Below, in pieces: positions 44,271-52,960 of a stretch of 64,000 nt of DNA. A program made the translations under genes and the position numbers. The DNA lies in contig JAJNBJ010000004.1 of the NCBI GenBank assembly GCA_021155965.1, positions 62,001 through 126,000 of the forward strand, written 5' to 3'. The notes under the pieces were generated by a model. That model did no database searches and had not been told where the DNA came from. It saw nothing but the letters and a program-made list of their open reading frames with translations. The DNA is from Flavipsychrobacter sp. (GTDB lineage Bacteria; Bacteroidota; Bacteroidia; Chitinophagales; Chitinophagaceae). Each line of letters opens with the position of its first letter. Positions within the stretch are counted from its first letter, which is position 1.

Positions 44271-46176
44271 ATTATTTCTAAATAGACTTGTAATTTATAC
44301 AAGGACACAAAAAATTGCCTATGATGAAAAATTTCATAAGGGAGTAAATATTATTTGTGGAGATAATAGTAGTGGTAAATCCACAATTACCCACTTTATT
44401 TTTTATGTGCTTGGAGGGGCTTTCAATGATTGGGTTAAAGAGGCAAAGCATTGTTCGCATGTTGTTGCTGAAGTAGAAATGAATGGAGCGGTATTGACAT
44501 TGAAAAGAGAAATTAATATTAGCGATCAGAGTGGCAAAGCGAATGCAAGTGAACCTATCTATATTTTTTGGGGAGATTTTTCTAAAAGCCAAAATGCATC
44601 GTCTACAGAATGGCAAAAGTTCGGCTATAGAACGACAGATGAAAAAAAGAGTTTTTCAAATATTTTCTTTGAAAATCTTGATATTCCACAGGTAAAAACT
44701 GATAGTAATATTACGTTTCATCAACTATTGCGTTTGATGTATGTCGACCAAGATTCACCCACTAGTTCCTTATTCTATTATGAACAGTTTGATACAACAT
44801 TAATTCGGGAAACAGTTTCTGATTTACTACTTGGAGTTTATAATCAAGGTCTTTATGACAGTAAACAAAGGCTACTAGAAGTTGAGAGCGAACTTGACGA
44901 TATAAAAAAAGAAATTAAAGTTATCAGGCAATTTATTCCTAATGAATTAGATCTATTTCCAGTGCATTTGCAAACAAAAATTGATGATGCACAAAAAGAT
45001 ATTAGCAATATTGAAGAAGAACTAATTCAGTTAAAAGAGCAAAATAAAGTTGTTCGGTATACCCAAAATACAAAGTTGGAATTCGAGAGGCTAAACGAAC
45101 AATCAATTATTCAAAGAGAACAAATAAATCAACTAGAAAATGGTATACGTGCATTAAAATTTGAAATTGAAGATACCAAGTATTTTGTTGCTGTTCTGGA
45201 AGCCAAATCAAGAGCGATAAAAAATTCTATTTTGACAAGAGAGTTTTTAGGTGAATTTCCTTTAGAATATTGCCCTGAATGCCTTTCTGAGTTAAAAAGG
45301 GTAGATGGCAACGTATGCAAGCTTTGTAAAGAACCTAAGGACCATGCCTATGGTGTAACTCAGGCAAGGAAGCTTGAGCAGGAAATAAATTTTCAGATAA
45401 AAGAATCAAAGAGCCTTTTAGTAAAAAATGATAGAGATCTTCTTGAACAATCCAGCAAGTATAATTCGGAAAAAATTAAGTTGCATCATCTTCAAGCGAG
45501 TGTCAATGCCGCTTTAAAAGATGTTAAGTCAATTAGGGATGAAAAGATTGATACCTTATATGTAGATAAAGGGTTCTTAGAGGGAGAATTACTTCAATTA
45601 AGAACATTGTTGGAGAATGCGGAGAAATATCAAAGCTTAGTAAAAAAGAAGAATGATTTAGACGAAGAGCAAAAACGTCTAAATATATCGATAGATCAGA
45701 TCACCTTGCAGCAAGCAAAAAAGAAAGAGCAAGTCAATGAGGAAATTGAAAAGGAGGCTTTGTATTTATTAAATAATGATCTCCAACGGCAAGATGAGTT
45801 TATTAGTGCGAAGGAATTTCATATTGATTACCGAAATAACTTGGCGTTTATAGCGGATAAAGATGCTAAGTATTCCGCAAGCTCAAATTTTTACTTAAAA
45901 ACTACTGCAAGATTTGCAATTTTTTTAGCTTCTTTAAATATTGAAGGGATGAGATATCCGCGTTTTATTTTGTGTGACAATATGGAAGATAAAGGGATTG
46001 AAGAAAGACGTGCTCAAAATTTTCAGCAAATAATTATTGATGAAGCAGAAAAACATGATAAAAATTCTTATCAAGTTATTTATACTACCTCTTTTATCGC
46101 TGAGGCTAAGAAGGACAGTGAATATACCGTAGGAGAGTACTATACTAAGCAATCTCCAAGTTTGAAAAACGTATAA
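44257..46176 (+). CDS. ABC-3C system SMC/Rad50-like ATPase
   Basis: 639 residues. Walker A is GDNSSGKST (35-43). A long coiled coil (~205-540) is interrupted at its tip by a Cys4 zinc-binding motif, C339-x-x-C342 and C354-x-x-C357 (CPECL..VCKLC), comparable in position to the Rad50 zinc hook but with two CxxC pairs. The ABC signature region is near YSASSNFYLKTTARF, and a Walker B-like strand ends in Asp574 (FILCDNMEDKG), followed by a conserved EERRAQNFQQI helix. This is the ATPase expected in ABC-3C conflict systems. It is the last gene of the operon. AT content is clearly higher than around it. Confidence 0.85.
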   Translation: MTHNELFLNRLVIYTRTQKIAYDEKFHKGVNIICGDNSSGKSTITHFIFYVLGGAFNDWVKEAKHCSHVVAEVEMNGAVLTLKREINISDQSGKANASEPIYIFWGDFSKSQNASSTEWQKFGYRTTDEKKSFSNIFFENLDIPQVKTDSNITFHQLLRLMYVDQDSPTSSLFYYEQFDTTLIRETVSDLLLGVYNQGLYDSKQRLLEVESELDDIKKEIKVIRQFIPNELDLFPVHLQTKIDDAQKDISNIEEELIQLKEQNKVVRYTQNTKLEFERLNEQSIIQREQINQLENGIRALKFEIEDTKYFVAVLEAKSRAIKNSILTREFLGEFPLEYCPECLSELKRVDGNVCKLCKEPKDHAYGVTQARKLEQEINFQIKESKSLLVKNDRDLLEQSSKYNSEKIKLHHLQASVNAALKDVKSIRDEKIDTLYVDKGFLEGELLQLRTLLENAEKYQSLVKKKNDLDEEQKRLNISIDQITLQQAKKKEQVNEEIEKEALYLLNNDLQRQDEFISAKEFHIDYRNNLAFIADKDAKYSASSNFYLKTTARFAIFLASLNIEGMRYPRFILCDNMEDKGIEERRAQNFQQIIIDEAEKHDKNSYQVIYTTSFIAEAKKDSEYTVGEYYTKQSPSLKNV

Positions 46177-46366
46177 CCTTCAATAGTCTTTGTTTGTAAC
46201 GAGGATCACACGGCACAGCGTTTATAACGCGAGTACATATAGAAAACACAAAAAGCACATGCCAAACCCCATCAATTTCACTACCCCCTGTTTTTACCTG
46301 TTCTTAAGCACTTTGCTTTTGTTAAAAACCGCTACCACAGCCGGTTCCAGCCAAAACATAAAAAAA

Positions 46367-46397
46367 CCTTGACGGTACAGTTTCAGTACCGTCAAGG
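46367..46397 (-). terminator. Perfect inverted repeat, probable terminator
   Basis: Arms CCTTGACGGTAC/GTACCGTCAAGG (12 bp, perfect) around a 7-nt loop. On the minus strand six T follow at once; on the plus strand the T tract is separated by AAAATAAA. Orientation therefore uncertain, though it lies at the 3' end of the plus-strand ABC-3C operon. Confidence 0.6.
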
Positions 46398-46464
46398 AAA
46401 ATAAATTTTTTCACCAGTAAAACCTTGCGGAACTTTACATAGTTATAACCCGGATAACACAAAA

Positions 46465-46500
46465 GCTCTCTGCGAAAACTTTGCAGCTTTGCGGTTTTAA
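46465..46500. repeat. TTTGCG-type dispersed repeat
   Basis: CTCTGCGAAAACTTTGCAGC followed by TTTGCGG; same theme as the CGCAAAG repeats elsewhere. Confidence 0.45.
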
Positions 46501-46525
46501 AAATCACACCTGCCCTTGTGAACTT

Positions 46526-46543
46526 TCCCGGTAGCTATCGGGA
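46526..46543. repeat. TCCCGRTAGCTATCGGGA palindrome, copy 2
   Basis: TCCCGGTAGCTATCGGGA differs by one base from the perfect palindrome at 62431-62448. Confidence 0.8.
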
Positions 46544-46589
46544 TTGTGCCTTTTTGGTGAGGATATTTTTTTAAAAGGGGGTTATTGAT

Positions 46590-46635
46590 AATCAATGCTA
46601 AGGCGTGCAAAAGATGCGCAAACAGTGCGCAAAAA
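46590..46635. repeat. CGCAAAA-type dispersed repeat
   Basis: AAGGCGTGCAAAAGATGCGC and on; several GCGCAAA words in tandem. Confidence 0.45.
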
Positions 46636-46759
46636 AAATTATATCAAACTATGAAGATCAGGTCAATACAGATAGTACTGTTGTTACAAAAAAACTTGCG
46701 CAGATCACCTCGCTTTTCAGGCAATTCGCGCACCAATTATTAAAACTTAAATTATCCAT

Positions 46760-47239
46760 ATGAATAAGTTCATACACTCTTTCAAAATACTCGCGCTTGT
46801 AACCCTTTCCTACATAGCAGCAGCCCAACCACCCACCATAAAAGACATGCAATGGCTGGCAGGCAAATGGCACCACAAAACGGTGATAGGTACTATGTAC
46901 GAACATTGGCGCATAGTGAACGACAGCACCATGGCAGGCACAAGCGGGCTGATGAAGAAAAAAGACACGTCCGTGTGGGAAACCATTACCATAGAGCAGC
47001 ACGGCAATGAGTTATTCTACATCCCCACGGTAAAAGACCAGAACGATGGCAAGCCCGTGCCCTTTAAACTGGTGGAGGCAACCGGCGGCACCTTCATCTT
47101 CAGCAACCCCCAGCACGATTTCCCCGACAAAATAACCTATACGCAAAAGTCACCCACCTCGCTGCTGGCTAAAATATCGGGCAAGAAAAAGAACGGTAAG
47201 CTGCGTGAGGAGGAGTTTCCGTTTGAAAAGGTGGAGTAA
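46760..47239 (+). CDS. DUF6265-like secreted protein
   Basis: 159 residues with signal peptide (MNKFIHSFKILALVTLSYIAAAQ). The mature part has MQWLAGKWHHKTVIGTMYEHW, TMAGTSGLMKK and TFIFSNPQHDFPDKI, matching the DUF6265 family, a lipocalin-like fold with a WLAG-W motif. These are widespread in Bacteroidota and uncharacterised. Likely periplasmic. The methyltransferase gene follows 48 bases downstream. Confidence 0.8.
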   Translation: MNKFIHSFKILALVTLSYIAAAQPPTIKDMQWLAGKWHHKTVIGTMYEHWRIVNDSTMAGTSGLMKKKDTSVWETITIEQHGNELFYIPTVKDQNDGKPVPFKLVEATGGTFIFSNPQHDFPDKITYTQKSPTSLLAKISGKKKNGKLREEEFPFEKVE

Positions 47240-47287
47240 GAGGAAAACCCTTATTTTTACCCTTTACATTTTATATTTTAGTTTTTT

Positions 47288-48127
47288 ATGATGTCACCGG
47301 AACAGTTCTTTGAACTGCTGACGAAAGAGTTGGAAGTACACAAAGAGATGCAGCCCTATTACAAGTTTTTGGGTAACCAGTCGTCGTGGCATTTCAGGAG
47401 GAACTATTTCCTGGAGCGGCTGCGGTACATTAAAAAGCACCTGGTGGATGCGCCGGATGCGGAGCGCTACCGCCGCGAGGTGTCCATATGGGATTGCGGC
47501 TGCGGCTACGGAACCACCTGCCTGTTCCTGGCAATGAACGGGATAAAAACCTTCGGCACCACGCTGGAGTTCTATTTTGAGACTGTGACCAAACGCAAGG
47601 CATGGTGGGCGCAGTATGGCGATACCAGTCTCTTCACCTGCACCTACGAGAACCTGTTCGACAACCGGCCCGCAGCCAACAGCTACGACTGGATAATAGT
47701 ACAGGATACACTGCACCACCTGGAGCCGATAGATGATGCGCTGCAGATCTTTCACCAGAGCCTGCGCAAGGGCGGCAGGATACTGAGCGTGGAGGAGAAC
47801 GGCAACAACATCATTCAGCGGATAAAGCTGTATAAGTACCGGGGCAATAAGCGCATCATCACCATATGGGATGAGAAGCTGCAGAAGGATATTCTGATAG
47901 GCAACGAGAACATACGCAGCCTGGACACGTGGAACGGACTGTTCGAAAAAAATGGCTTCCACATAGAGCCCGCCAGCGTGAATTATGTGCGGTACTACCT
48001 GCCACACCAATACAAGGGCAAGGACGCCGAAAAGCTGGTGGAAAAAGAGCGGCAGATACAACAGACAAAAAACTGGAAAAGGGAATATTTCTTTTTCGGG
48101 CTTAACTTTATTGCAGTTAAAAATTAA
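47288..48127 (+). CDS. Class I SAM-dependent methyltransferase
   Basis: 279 residues. The SAM-binding motif I is WDCGCGYGTTCLFLAMNG, with motif II near FGTTLEFYFETV and YDWIIVQDTLHHLEP as the post-motif segment of small-molecule methyltransferases. LRKGGRILSVEENGNN is motif III. The acceptor is not predictable. Ten bases separate it from the ORF6N gene, so the two may be co-transcribed. Confidence 0.88.
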   Translation: MMSPEQFFELLTKELEVHKEMQPYYKFLGNQSSWHFRRNYFLERLRYIKKHLVDAPDAERYRREVSIWDCGCGYGTTCLFLAMNGIKTFGTTLEFYFETVTKRKAWWAQYGDTSLFTCTYENLFDNRPAANSYDWIIVQDTLHHLEPIDDALQIFHQSLRKGGRILSVEENGNNIIQRIKLYKYRGNKRIITIWDEKLQKDILIGNENIRSLDTWNGLFEKNGFHIEPASVNYVRYYLPHQYKGKDAEKLVEKERQIQQTKNWKREYFFFGLNFIAVKN

Positions 48128-48136
48128 ATTTAGCAG

Positions 48137-48706
48137 ATGCAAATTATCCGGAGCATACAAAACAGGATATATGAGTTGAGAGGTGAACGGGTAATGCTTG
48201 ACCGGGATCTTGCCGCGTTATATGATGTGGAAACCAAAGCCTTAAATCTTTCAGTTAAGCGTAATATTAAGAGGTTTCCTGCTGATTTCATGCTTCAGCT
48301 TACTAAAGAGGAATTCGATAGTTTGAGGGGTCAAATTGAAACCTTAGACAAAGCAGATAAACCTTTGAGGTTGCAAAATGAAACCTCAAAGGGTAGGGGC
48401 GGCACCAGGTATTTGCCATATGCCTTTACTGAGCAAGGCGTAGCAATGTTAAGTGGAATAATCAATTCAGAAAAGGCGATAAATATGAATATCGCCATCA
48501 TGCGTGCTTTTGTTGAGATAAGACGAATTGCATTGTGTCAAAGTGATTTTAAAGAGCAGTTAAAGGAAATAAAAGTGAGGATAAGTGAACACGACATACA
48601 ACTTGAAGGGATATATAGTGCAATAGAAAACCTTTTGGATGAAAAGGCAGCACAGAGAAAATGGGATGACAGAAAACGGATAGGCTTTAAAAATGAGAAA
48701 AAGTAA
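48137..48706 (+). CDS. ORF6N domain protein
   Basis: 189 residues. The N-terminal ORF6N domain is unmistakable (IYELRGERVMLDRDLAALYDVETKALN, FPADFMLQL, RYLPYAFTEQGVAMLSGII). A coiled-coil tail follows (SDFKEQLKEIKVRISEHDIQLEG). The domain is common in phages and mobile elements and is thought to bind DNA, although chromosomal copies are frequent in Bacteroidota. Codon use is more AT-rich than the methyltransferase upstream. A remnant of a mobile element is possible; no integrase is nearby. Confidence 0.92.
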   Translation: MQIIRSIQNRIYELRGERVMLDRDLAALYDVETKALNLSVKRNIKRFPADFMLQLTKEEFDSLRGQIETLDKADKPLRLQNETSKGRGGTRYLPYAFTEQGVAMLSGIINSEKAINMNIAIMRAFVEIRRIALCQSDFKEQLKEIKVRISEHDIQLEGIYSAIENLLDEKAAQRKWDDRKRIGFKNEKK

Positions 48707-48733
48707 TTTAGTTGTTACAAAAATTATAATGGC

Positions 48734-49279
48734 ATGAAAATGATAAAGCAATTATTGGTCATTGTACTGGTATGCATGTATGGAATATGTAGTGCGCAGG
48801 ATGCACCTCCACCGGCACCGCCGCCGGGTAAGGATACTTCGGCTGAAAGATTGAAGAAGTCGATGGAGGAACTGGACCAGTTATTGAAGGATTTTGACCA
48901 GAAGTACAGCACAAAACCTGCAGACGGGCCCGTGATGAGGGTAGGTGATAAGAAGGATGGCGGCACTGTGTATTGGGTGGACGGCACGGGCAAGCACGGC
49001 CTGATAGTGTGGCCGGACGACCTCGGGATAAAGAAATGGGAAGAGTCGGACCAGGCCTGTAAAAAACTGGGTGCAGGCTGGCGCTTGCCTACGAAGGATG
49101 AGCTGGACAAATTGTATAAAGCAAACGTTACGCTGCAGATACTGTCAAGCTATTTCTTTTTTCATAGCAGCACTGAAGAGAGCCCGGGCGTAGTGTGGCG
49201 GCAGTCGCTGAGCAGCGGGACTTTGAAGACGGGATACAAGACGGGCACAGCTTCTACGGCTGCGGTGAAGGGGTTTTAA
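48734..49279 (+). CDS. Secreted DUF1566-like protein
   Basis: 181 residues with signal peptide (MKMIKQLLVIVLVCMYGICSAQ), a proline-rich linker (DAPPPAPPPGKD), a short helix, then a domain like DUF1566/Lcl_C: GDKKDGGTVYWVDGTGKHGLIV, ACKKLGAGWRLPTKDELDKLYKA. The WRLPTKDEL motif is characteristic. Function unknown; usually cell-surface. Its stop overlaps that of the convergent adenine deaminase gene by 4 bases. Confidence 0.78.
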   Translation: MKMIKQLLVIVLVCMYGICSAQDAPPPAPPPGKDTSAERLKKSMEELDQLLKDFDQKYSTKPADGPVMRVGDKKDGGTVYWVDGTGKHGLIVWPDDLGIKKWEESDQACKKLGAGWRLPTKDELDKLYKANVTLQILSSYFFFHSSTEESPGVVWRQSLSSGTLKTGYKTGTASTAAVKGF

Positions 49280-50916
49280 ACCACCACACTTGTAAACTCA
49301 AACTTACTGCCATCAAAGAGTCCTTTATCGCTCAGTTTTAACGAGGGGATTACCAGCAGCGCCATGAAGGATAACGTCATGAACGGCGCATGAAGCGGAG
49401 TGCCGAGGTTTTTGGCTAACCTATCCAATTTGGTGTATTTGGCAGCCACAGTGTGACCGTCTTTTATTGACATTAGCCCTGCAACTTCCAGCGGCATGTG
49501 GTGTACCTTTAGTTCATCTTCGGCAACAGCTATACCGCCTTTGCAGTCTATGAGCTCGTTCACTGCTGCGCAGATGGAGTCGTCGTCAACGCCTACAGCA
49601 ATAATGTTGTGGCAGTCGTGGCCTACGGTTGATGCAAGCGCACCTTCCTTCAGCCCGAAGTTTTTGATGAATGCAACCGCAACAGGGGCATCGGGCTGGT
49701 ACCGGTTCACCACAGCTAATTTGAGGATGTCGCGCTCTGTGTCACTAACGATGTTGCCGTTCACTACCTTGGCAGGCAGTTGCAGGCAGTTAGTGACAAG
49801 CTGGCCTTCTACGGCCTCTATCACACGGATGGTGGGCGTAGCAGAGGTGGCTTTTACAACAAATTCGCTAACGTCTTTTTTGTTGGTGTTGAAGTTGTTG
49901 ATGGGTGTAACGGCTACAGGCTGTATAGCAGAGCCGCCATTGTTTGCCACCAGTTCGCCGTTGATATAGGTCTGAAGGATATCAAATCGCTCGATGCTGT
50001 TGATGACGATAAAATCAGCAGGCTCGTGCAGGCGGAGCAAGCCAACCGGAAGATCGTAGTGATAGGCTGGGTTTACAGATGCTGCGCGGAGGACATCGAA
50101 AAGGTCGTAGCCGAGTGTGAGCGAGCGCTTTACATGGTCGTTGATATGGTGAACAACAAGTTCATCAGGGTGTTTGTCGTCGCTGCAGAACATGACTTTG
50201 TCTGGGTGGGTTTGCAGCAGCGTGTGCAGTGCCTCAAAGTTCTTAGCTGCACTGCCTTCACGGATGATAATGCTCATCCCTGCTTTTATTTTATCCAGGG
50301 CTTCATCCAGGGTAAAACATTCGTGGTCGGTGGTAATTCCATGAGATGCATATGCGGCAGCATCTGCCCCGCGCAGGCCTGGCGCATGGCCATCTATCGG
50401 TTTGCCGGCACGGTTGGCTGCGTCTATTTTGGCAAGTACTTCAGGGTCGTTATGTAGTACGCCGGGATAGTTCATCATCTCGGAGAGGTACCATATATCG
50501 GGGTTTTGCAGCAGTTCTTCCACAGCGGCGGCATTAAGTGTGGCACCTGCTGTCTCGAAGCCAGTGGCAGGCACACATGACGGCGCACCAAAGAAGAATT
50601 TGAACGGCGACTGAGCAGCGTTGTCGATCATATACTGCACGCCAAGCATGCCACATACATTGGCTATCTCATGCGGGTCGGACACAGTGGCAACAGTGCC
50701 ATGCACCACTGCCATTTGCGCAAAGGCTGTTGGCGTGAGCATAGAACTCTCTATGTGTATGTGCGCATCAATAAATCCGGGAAGGATGTATTGGTCCGGG
50801 GCGGTGGGTATCTCCTTGATATCGGCTATATAGCCGTTGCTTACTGTGATAGTTGCCGGGTAGATGCGGCGCTGAAAAAGGTCGATCAGTTTGCCTGAAA
50901 TAGTAAATGTGCTCAT
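49276..50916 (-). CDS. ade: Adenine deaminase
   Basis: 546 residues. Converts adenine to hypoxanthine in purine salvage. The amidohydrolase metal site opens with GFIDAHIHIESSMLTP, followed by HGTVATVSDPHEIANVCG, GHAPGL and SDDKHPDELV. The C-terminal domain has VGHDCHNIIAVGVDD and the family segment GGIAVAED. Length fits the family (~550-580). No operon partner; the next gene diverges. Confidence 0.95.
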   Translation of the reverse strand: MSTFTISGKLIDLFQRRIYPATITVSNGYIADIKEIPTAPDQYILPGFIDAHIHIESSMLTPTAFAQMAVVHGTVATVSDPHEIANVCGMLGVQYMIDNAAQSPFKFFFGAPSCVPATGFETAGATLNAAAVEELLQNPDIWYLSEMMNYPGVLHNDPEVLAKIDAANRAGKPIDGHAPGLRGADAAAYASHGITTDHECFTLDEALDKIKAGMSIIIREGSAAKNFEALHTLLQTHPDKVMFCSDDKHPDELVVHHINDHVKRSLTLGYDLFDVLRAASVNPAYHYDLPVGLLRLHEPADFIVINSIERFDILQTYINGELVANNGGSAIQPVAVTPINNFNTNKKDVSEFVVKATSATPTIRVIEAVEGQLVTNCLQLPAKVVNGNIVSDTERDILKLAVVNRYQPDAPVAVAFIKNFGLKEGALASTVGHDCHNIIAVGVDDDSICAAVNELIDCKGGIAVAEDELKVHHMPLEVAGLMSIKDGHTVAAKYTKLDRLAKNLGTPLHAPFMTLSFMALLVIPSLKLSDKGLFDGSKFEFTSVVV

Positions 50917-50959
50917 ATGCTATGGGGGCTCAAAATTAACGGTTTCCATCATCCGGTTA

Positions 50960-50991
50960 TTTGCCGGAGAGTTAATTTACCTGTAATTTTG
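50960..50991 (+). promoter_or_regulatory. Complete Bacteroidota promoter TTTG-N20-TAATTTTG
   Basis: -33 TTTG at 50960-50963, spacer of 20, -7 TAATTTTG at 50984-50991. The predicted start falls on or beside the feoA-like ATG at 50997, so the mRNA is probably leaderless. Confidence 0.78.
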
Positions 50992-50996
50992 TACCA

Positions 50997-51251
50997 ATGA
51001 GGTCCACAGAAGAGCAGGTTGTCCGTCTTTCCCAGTTGCCGAAGGGAAAAAAAGCCATTATCAGGCAGCATGAAGACAGTGATTTTCAGCTTACTTTAAT
51101 GGAAATGGGCTGTATCCCCGGCGAACCTGTTTGGGTGGAAATGATAGCCCCTATGGGCGACCCTATGGCTATCCAAATAGCCGGATATTACCTCAGTATC
51201 CGCAAAAAAGATGCGGATAGGGTTTGGGTGGCCGAAACTGAAGCGGGATAG
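50997..51251 (+). CDS. FeoA-family protein
   Basis: 84 residues: a single SH3-like FeoA domain (RLSQLPKGKKAIIRQHEDSD, LMEMGCIPGEPVWVEMIAPMGDPMAIQIAGYYLSIRKKDA). FeoA normally helps the FeoB ferrous iron channel, but FeoB is not nearby; an isolated FeoA is unusual but known. Transcribed from a nearly perfect promoter (50960-50991). Confidence 0.9.
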   Translation: MRSTEEQVVRLSQLPKGKKAIIRQHEDSDFQLTLMEMGCIPGEPVWVEMIAPMGDPMAIQIAGYYLSIRKKDADRVWVAETEAG

Positions 51252-51252
51252 T

Positions 51253-52674
51253 TTATGGATCTACTACCACTTTTTTGTTCCACCTGCCATTTTCAGTTGT
51301 GACAGTGACAAAATACATTCCCGGCACATCCAATTGTAATGGCACCTCTTTGTTAGTAGAGATAACAGCATCTTTTATTTTTCTGCCGGTTATATCAGTT
51401 ATCAGCATCTGCGCCGGTTCATTGGCCGGAGTGGTTACATTCACCATAAATGAGCCTTTGTTCGGGTTGGGGAAAATGCTGATATTGCTTTGGCCAGGAA
51501 CAGTTTGTGGTGTCTTGTTTATGAATAAACCGCATAAAATATTATTGGCAGGAATAGAGGGTACTATGGCACGTACATGACAAGTAGTGGTTCTTACAAA
51601 CAAGTTGCCGCATGAATCAAAGCACATGCCGGCCGGAAAAATCATTGCCGCAGTTGCGGGGCCATTATCCCCAACCGAATCGATGTTGCCTACGGCTGTA
51701 CCATTGCCGGCAATGGTATTGATGGTACCTGTAAGTACATCTACTTTTCTTACCCTGAAATTCCTGTTATCTGCAATATAAAGGTTGCCGGTTTTATCCA
51801 TAGCGATATTGGCAGCAATTTTTATTGTTGCCGCCGTTGCAGGCCCACCGTCGCCTAAAGGTCCGCCCCCGGATCCTGCCACGGTAGTTATTATACCGGT
51901 AGCGATATCTACTCTTGCTATGCGGGCGCTTCCGTCTGCAATGTAAAAATTATTTGCAGCGTCAACACATATTGCAGATGGGCTGTTCAGCGGGGATGAA
52001 ATAGCAGGAGTTCCGTTGATGTAGTAACCTGGGCCTCCGGTGCCTGCCACCCGCCTTATATTTCCTGTAGCTGCTTCTACCTTGCGTATCATAACGTTTG
52101 CTGCCTCCACGATATAGACATTATTGTCGTTATCAACAGCCACATCGGTAGGTCCCCAAAGTGTGGCTGCCGTTGCCGGCCCGCCATTTCCAAAATAGCC
52201 TGAACCACCGTTGCCGGCTATTGTAGTAATGATACCCGTAACCAGGTCAACTTTACGGACGCGCGCATGACAATCCGCTATTAGCAAATTGCCCATTTTG
52301 TCTATGCAAATACCCCCTACATCGGGGAGAAGCGCATTAGTAGCCGGGATATTGTCTATAGTGTCTGTAGCAGTGACGGGTACATTCATCTTACCGACAA
52401 CAGTAGTGATTATACCTGTAGCAGCATCCATTTTTCTTACCCGGCAGCTATATGCTGTGGTAGTGTTCTCGCCTATGTATAAATTACCGGCTGCATCCAT
52501 GCAAACTTCATTATGTACATTGAACGAATTTGAACGGGCTAATGATGCCTTAATGGCAGGCATCCCATCGCCCACGGTACCGCAACTGTCGTTGCCGGCC
52601 ACCCGTATTATATACTGGCCGTTAGCACAGATCTGGCTCAATAAGATAGACAGACAAATAAATAGTTTACGCAT
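51253..52674 (-). CDS. T9SS-secreted NHL-repeat protein
   Basis: 473 residues from the ATG at 52674, which starts the signal peptide (MRKLFICLSILLSQICANGQ). Residues ~35-390 are about six NHL blades (VDLVTGIITTIAGNGGSGYFGNGGPATAATLWGPTDVAVDNDNNVYI and similar, named here by position only). The C-terminal T9SS domain has FPNPNKGSFMVNV, LITDITGRKI, VPGMYFVTV. It is a smaller relative of the N-terminal half of the protein at 35397. Its stop is two bases from the convergent FeoA gene. -7 element TACCTTTG at 52718-52711. Confidence 0.88.
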   Translation of the reverse strand: MRKLFICLSILLSQICANGQYIIRVAGNDSCGTVGDGMPAIKASLARSNSFNVHNEVCMDAAGNLYIGENTTTAYSCRVRKMDAATGIITTVVGKMNVPVTATDTIDNIPATNALLPDVGGICIDKMGNLLIADCHARVRKVDLVTGIITTIAGNGGSGYFGNGGPATAATLWGPTDVAVDNDNNVYIVEAANVMIRKVEAATGNIRRVAGTGGPGYYINGTPAISSPLNSPSAICVDAANNFYIADGSARIARVDIATGIITTVAGSGGGPLGDGGPATAATIKIAANIAMDKTGNLYIADNRNFRVRKVDVLTGTINTIAGNGTAVGNIDSVGDNGPATAAMIFPAGMCFDSCGNLFVRTTTCHVRAIVPSIPANNILCGLFINKTPQTVPGQSNISIFPNPNKGSFMVNVTTPANEPAQMLITDITGRKIKDAVISTNKEVPLQLDVPGMYFVTVTTENGRWNKKVVVDP

Positions 52675-52710
52675 TATCATAAAGTTTGTATAGGTAAAAA
52701 TTATTGTGTG

Positions 52711-52718
52711 CAAAGGTA
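52711..52718 (-). promoter_or_regulatory. Putative -7 element (TACCTTTG, minus strand)
   Basis: Matches TAnnTTTG 37 bases before the ATG at 52674. Confidence 0.45.
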
Positions 52719-52960
52719 AGAAGAATCTCCGCCAACTTCAATGATAAAGCCGGGCATCCCCGGCCTTTATCTGCATCAGAACCTCACCATTCCTCAAATG
52801 ATGATCCCGTTCCAATAGTTTTAAAAACTAAGCCATAACCTCCGGCCAAGTTATTTATTAACCCTTCTGATGGTTAAAGTAGGGTTACACTCTTGTTGTA
52901 TGCTATATTTTTTGTTTTTTTCAGTTATGATGAGTATTTTTAACATCAAATACACGGCAT

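Larger units (their letters stand above)
46177..46759. other. Intergenic region after the ABC-3C operon
   Basis: No convincing gene. A 60-codon frame at 46190-46372 ends inside a hairpin and is probably noise. Contents: the perfect hairpin 46367-46397, CGCAAAG-type words (46465-46500 and 46590-46635), and a palindrome at 46526-46543 related to the one at 62431. Confidence 0.6.

Noticed and set aside
46190-46372. 60-codon frame with a hydrophobic middle
   Set aside because: Ends inside a perfect hairpin, composition atypical, and no start signal; may be a chance frame, though a short peptide from 46259 cannot be excluded.
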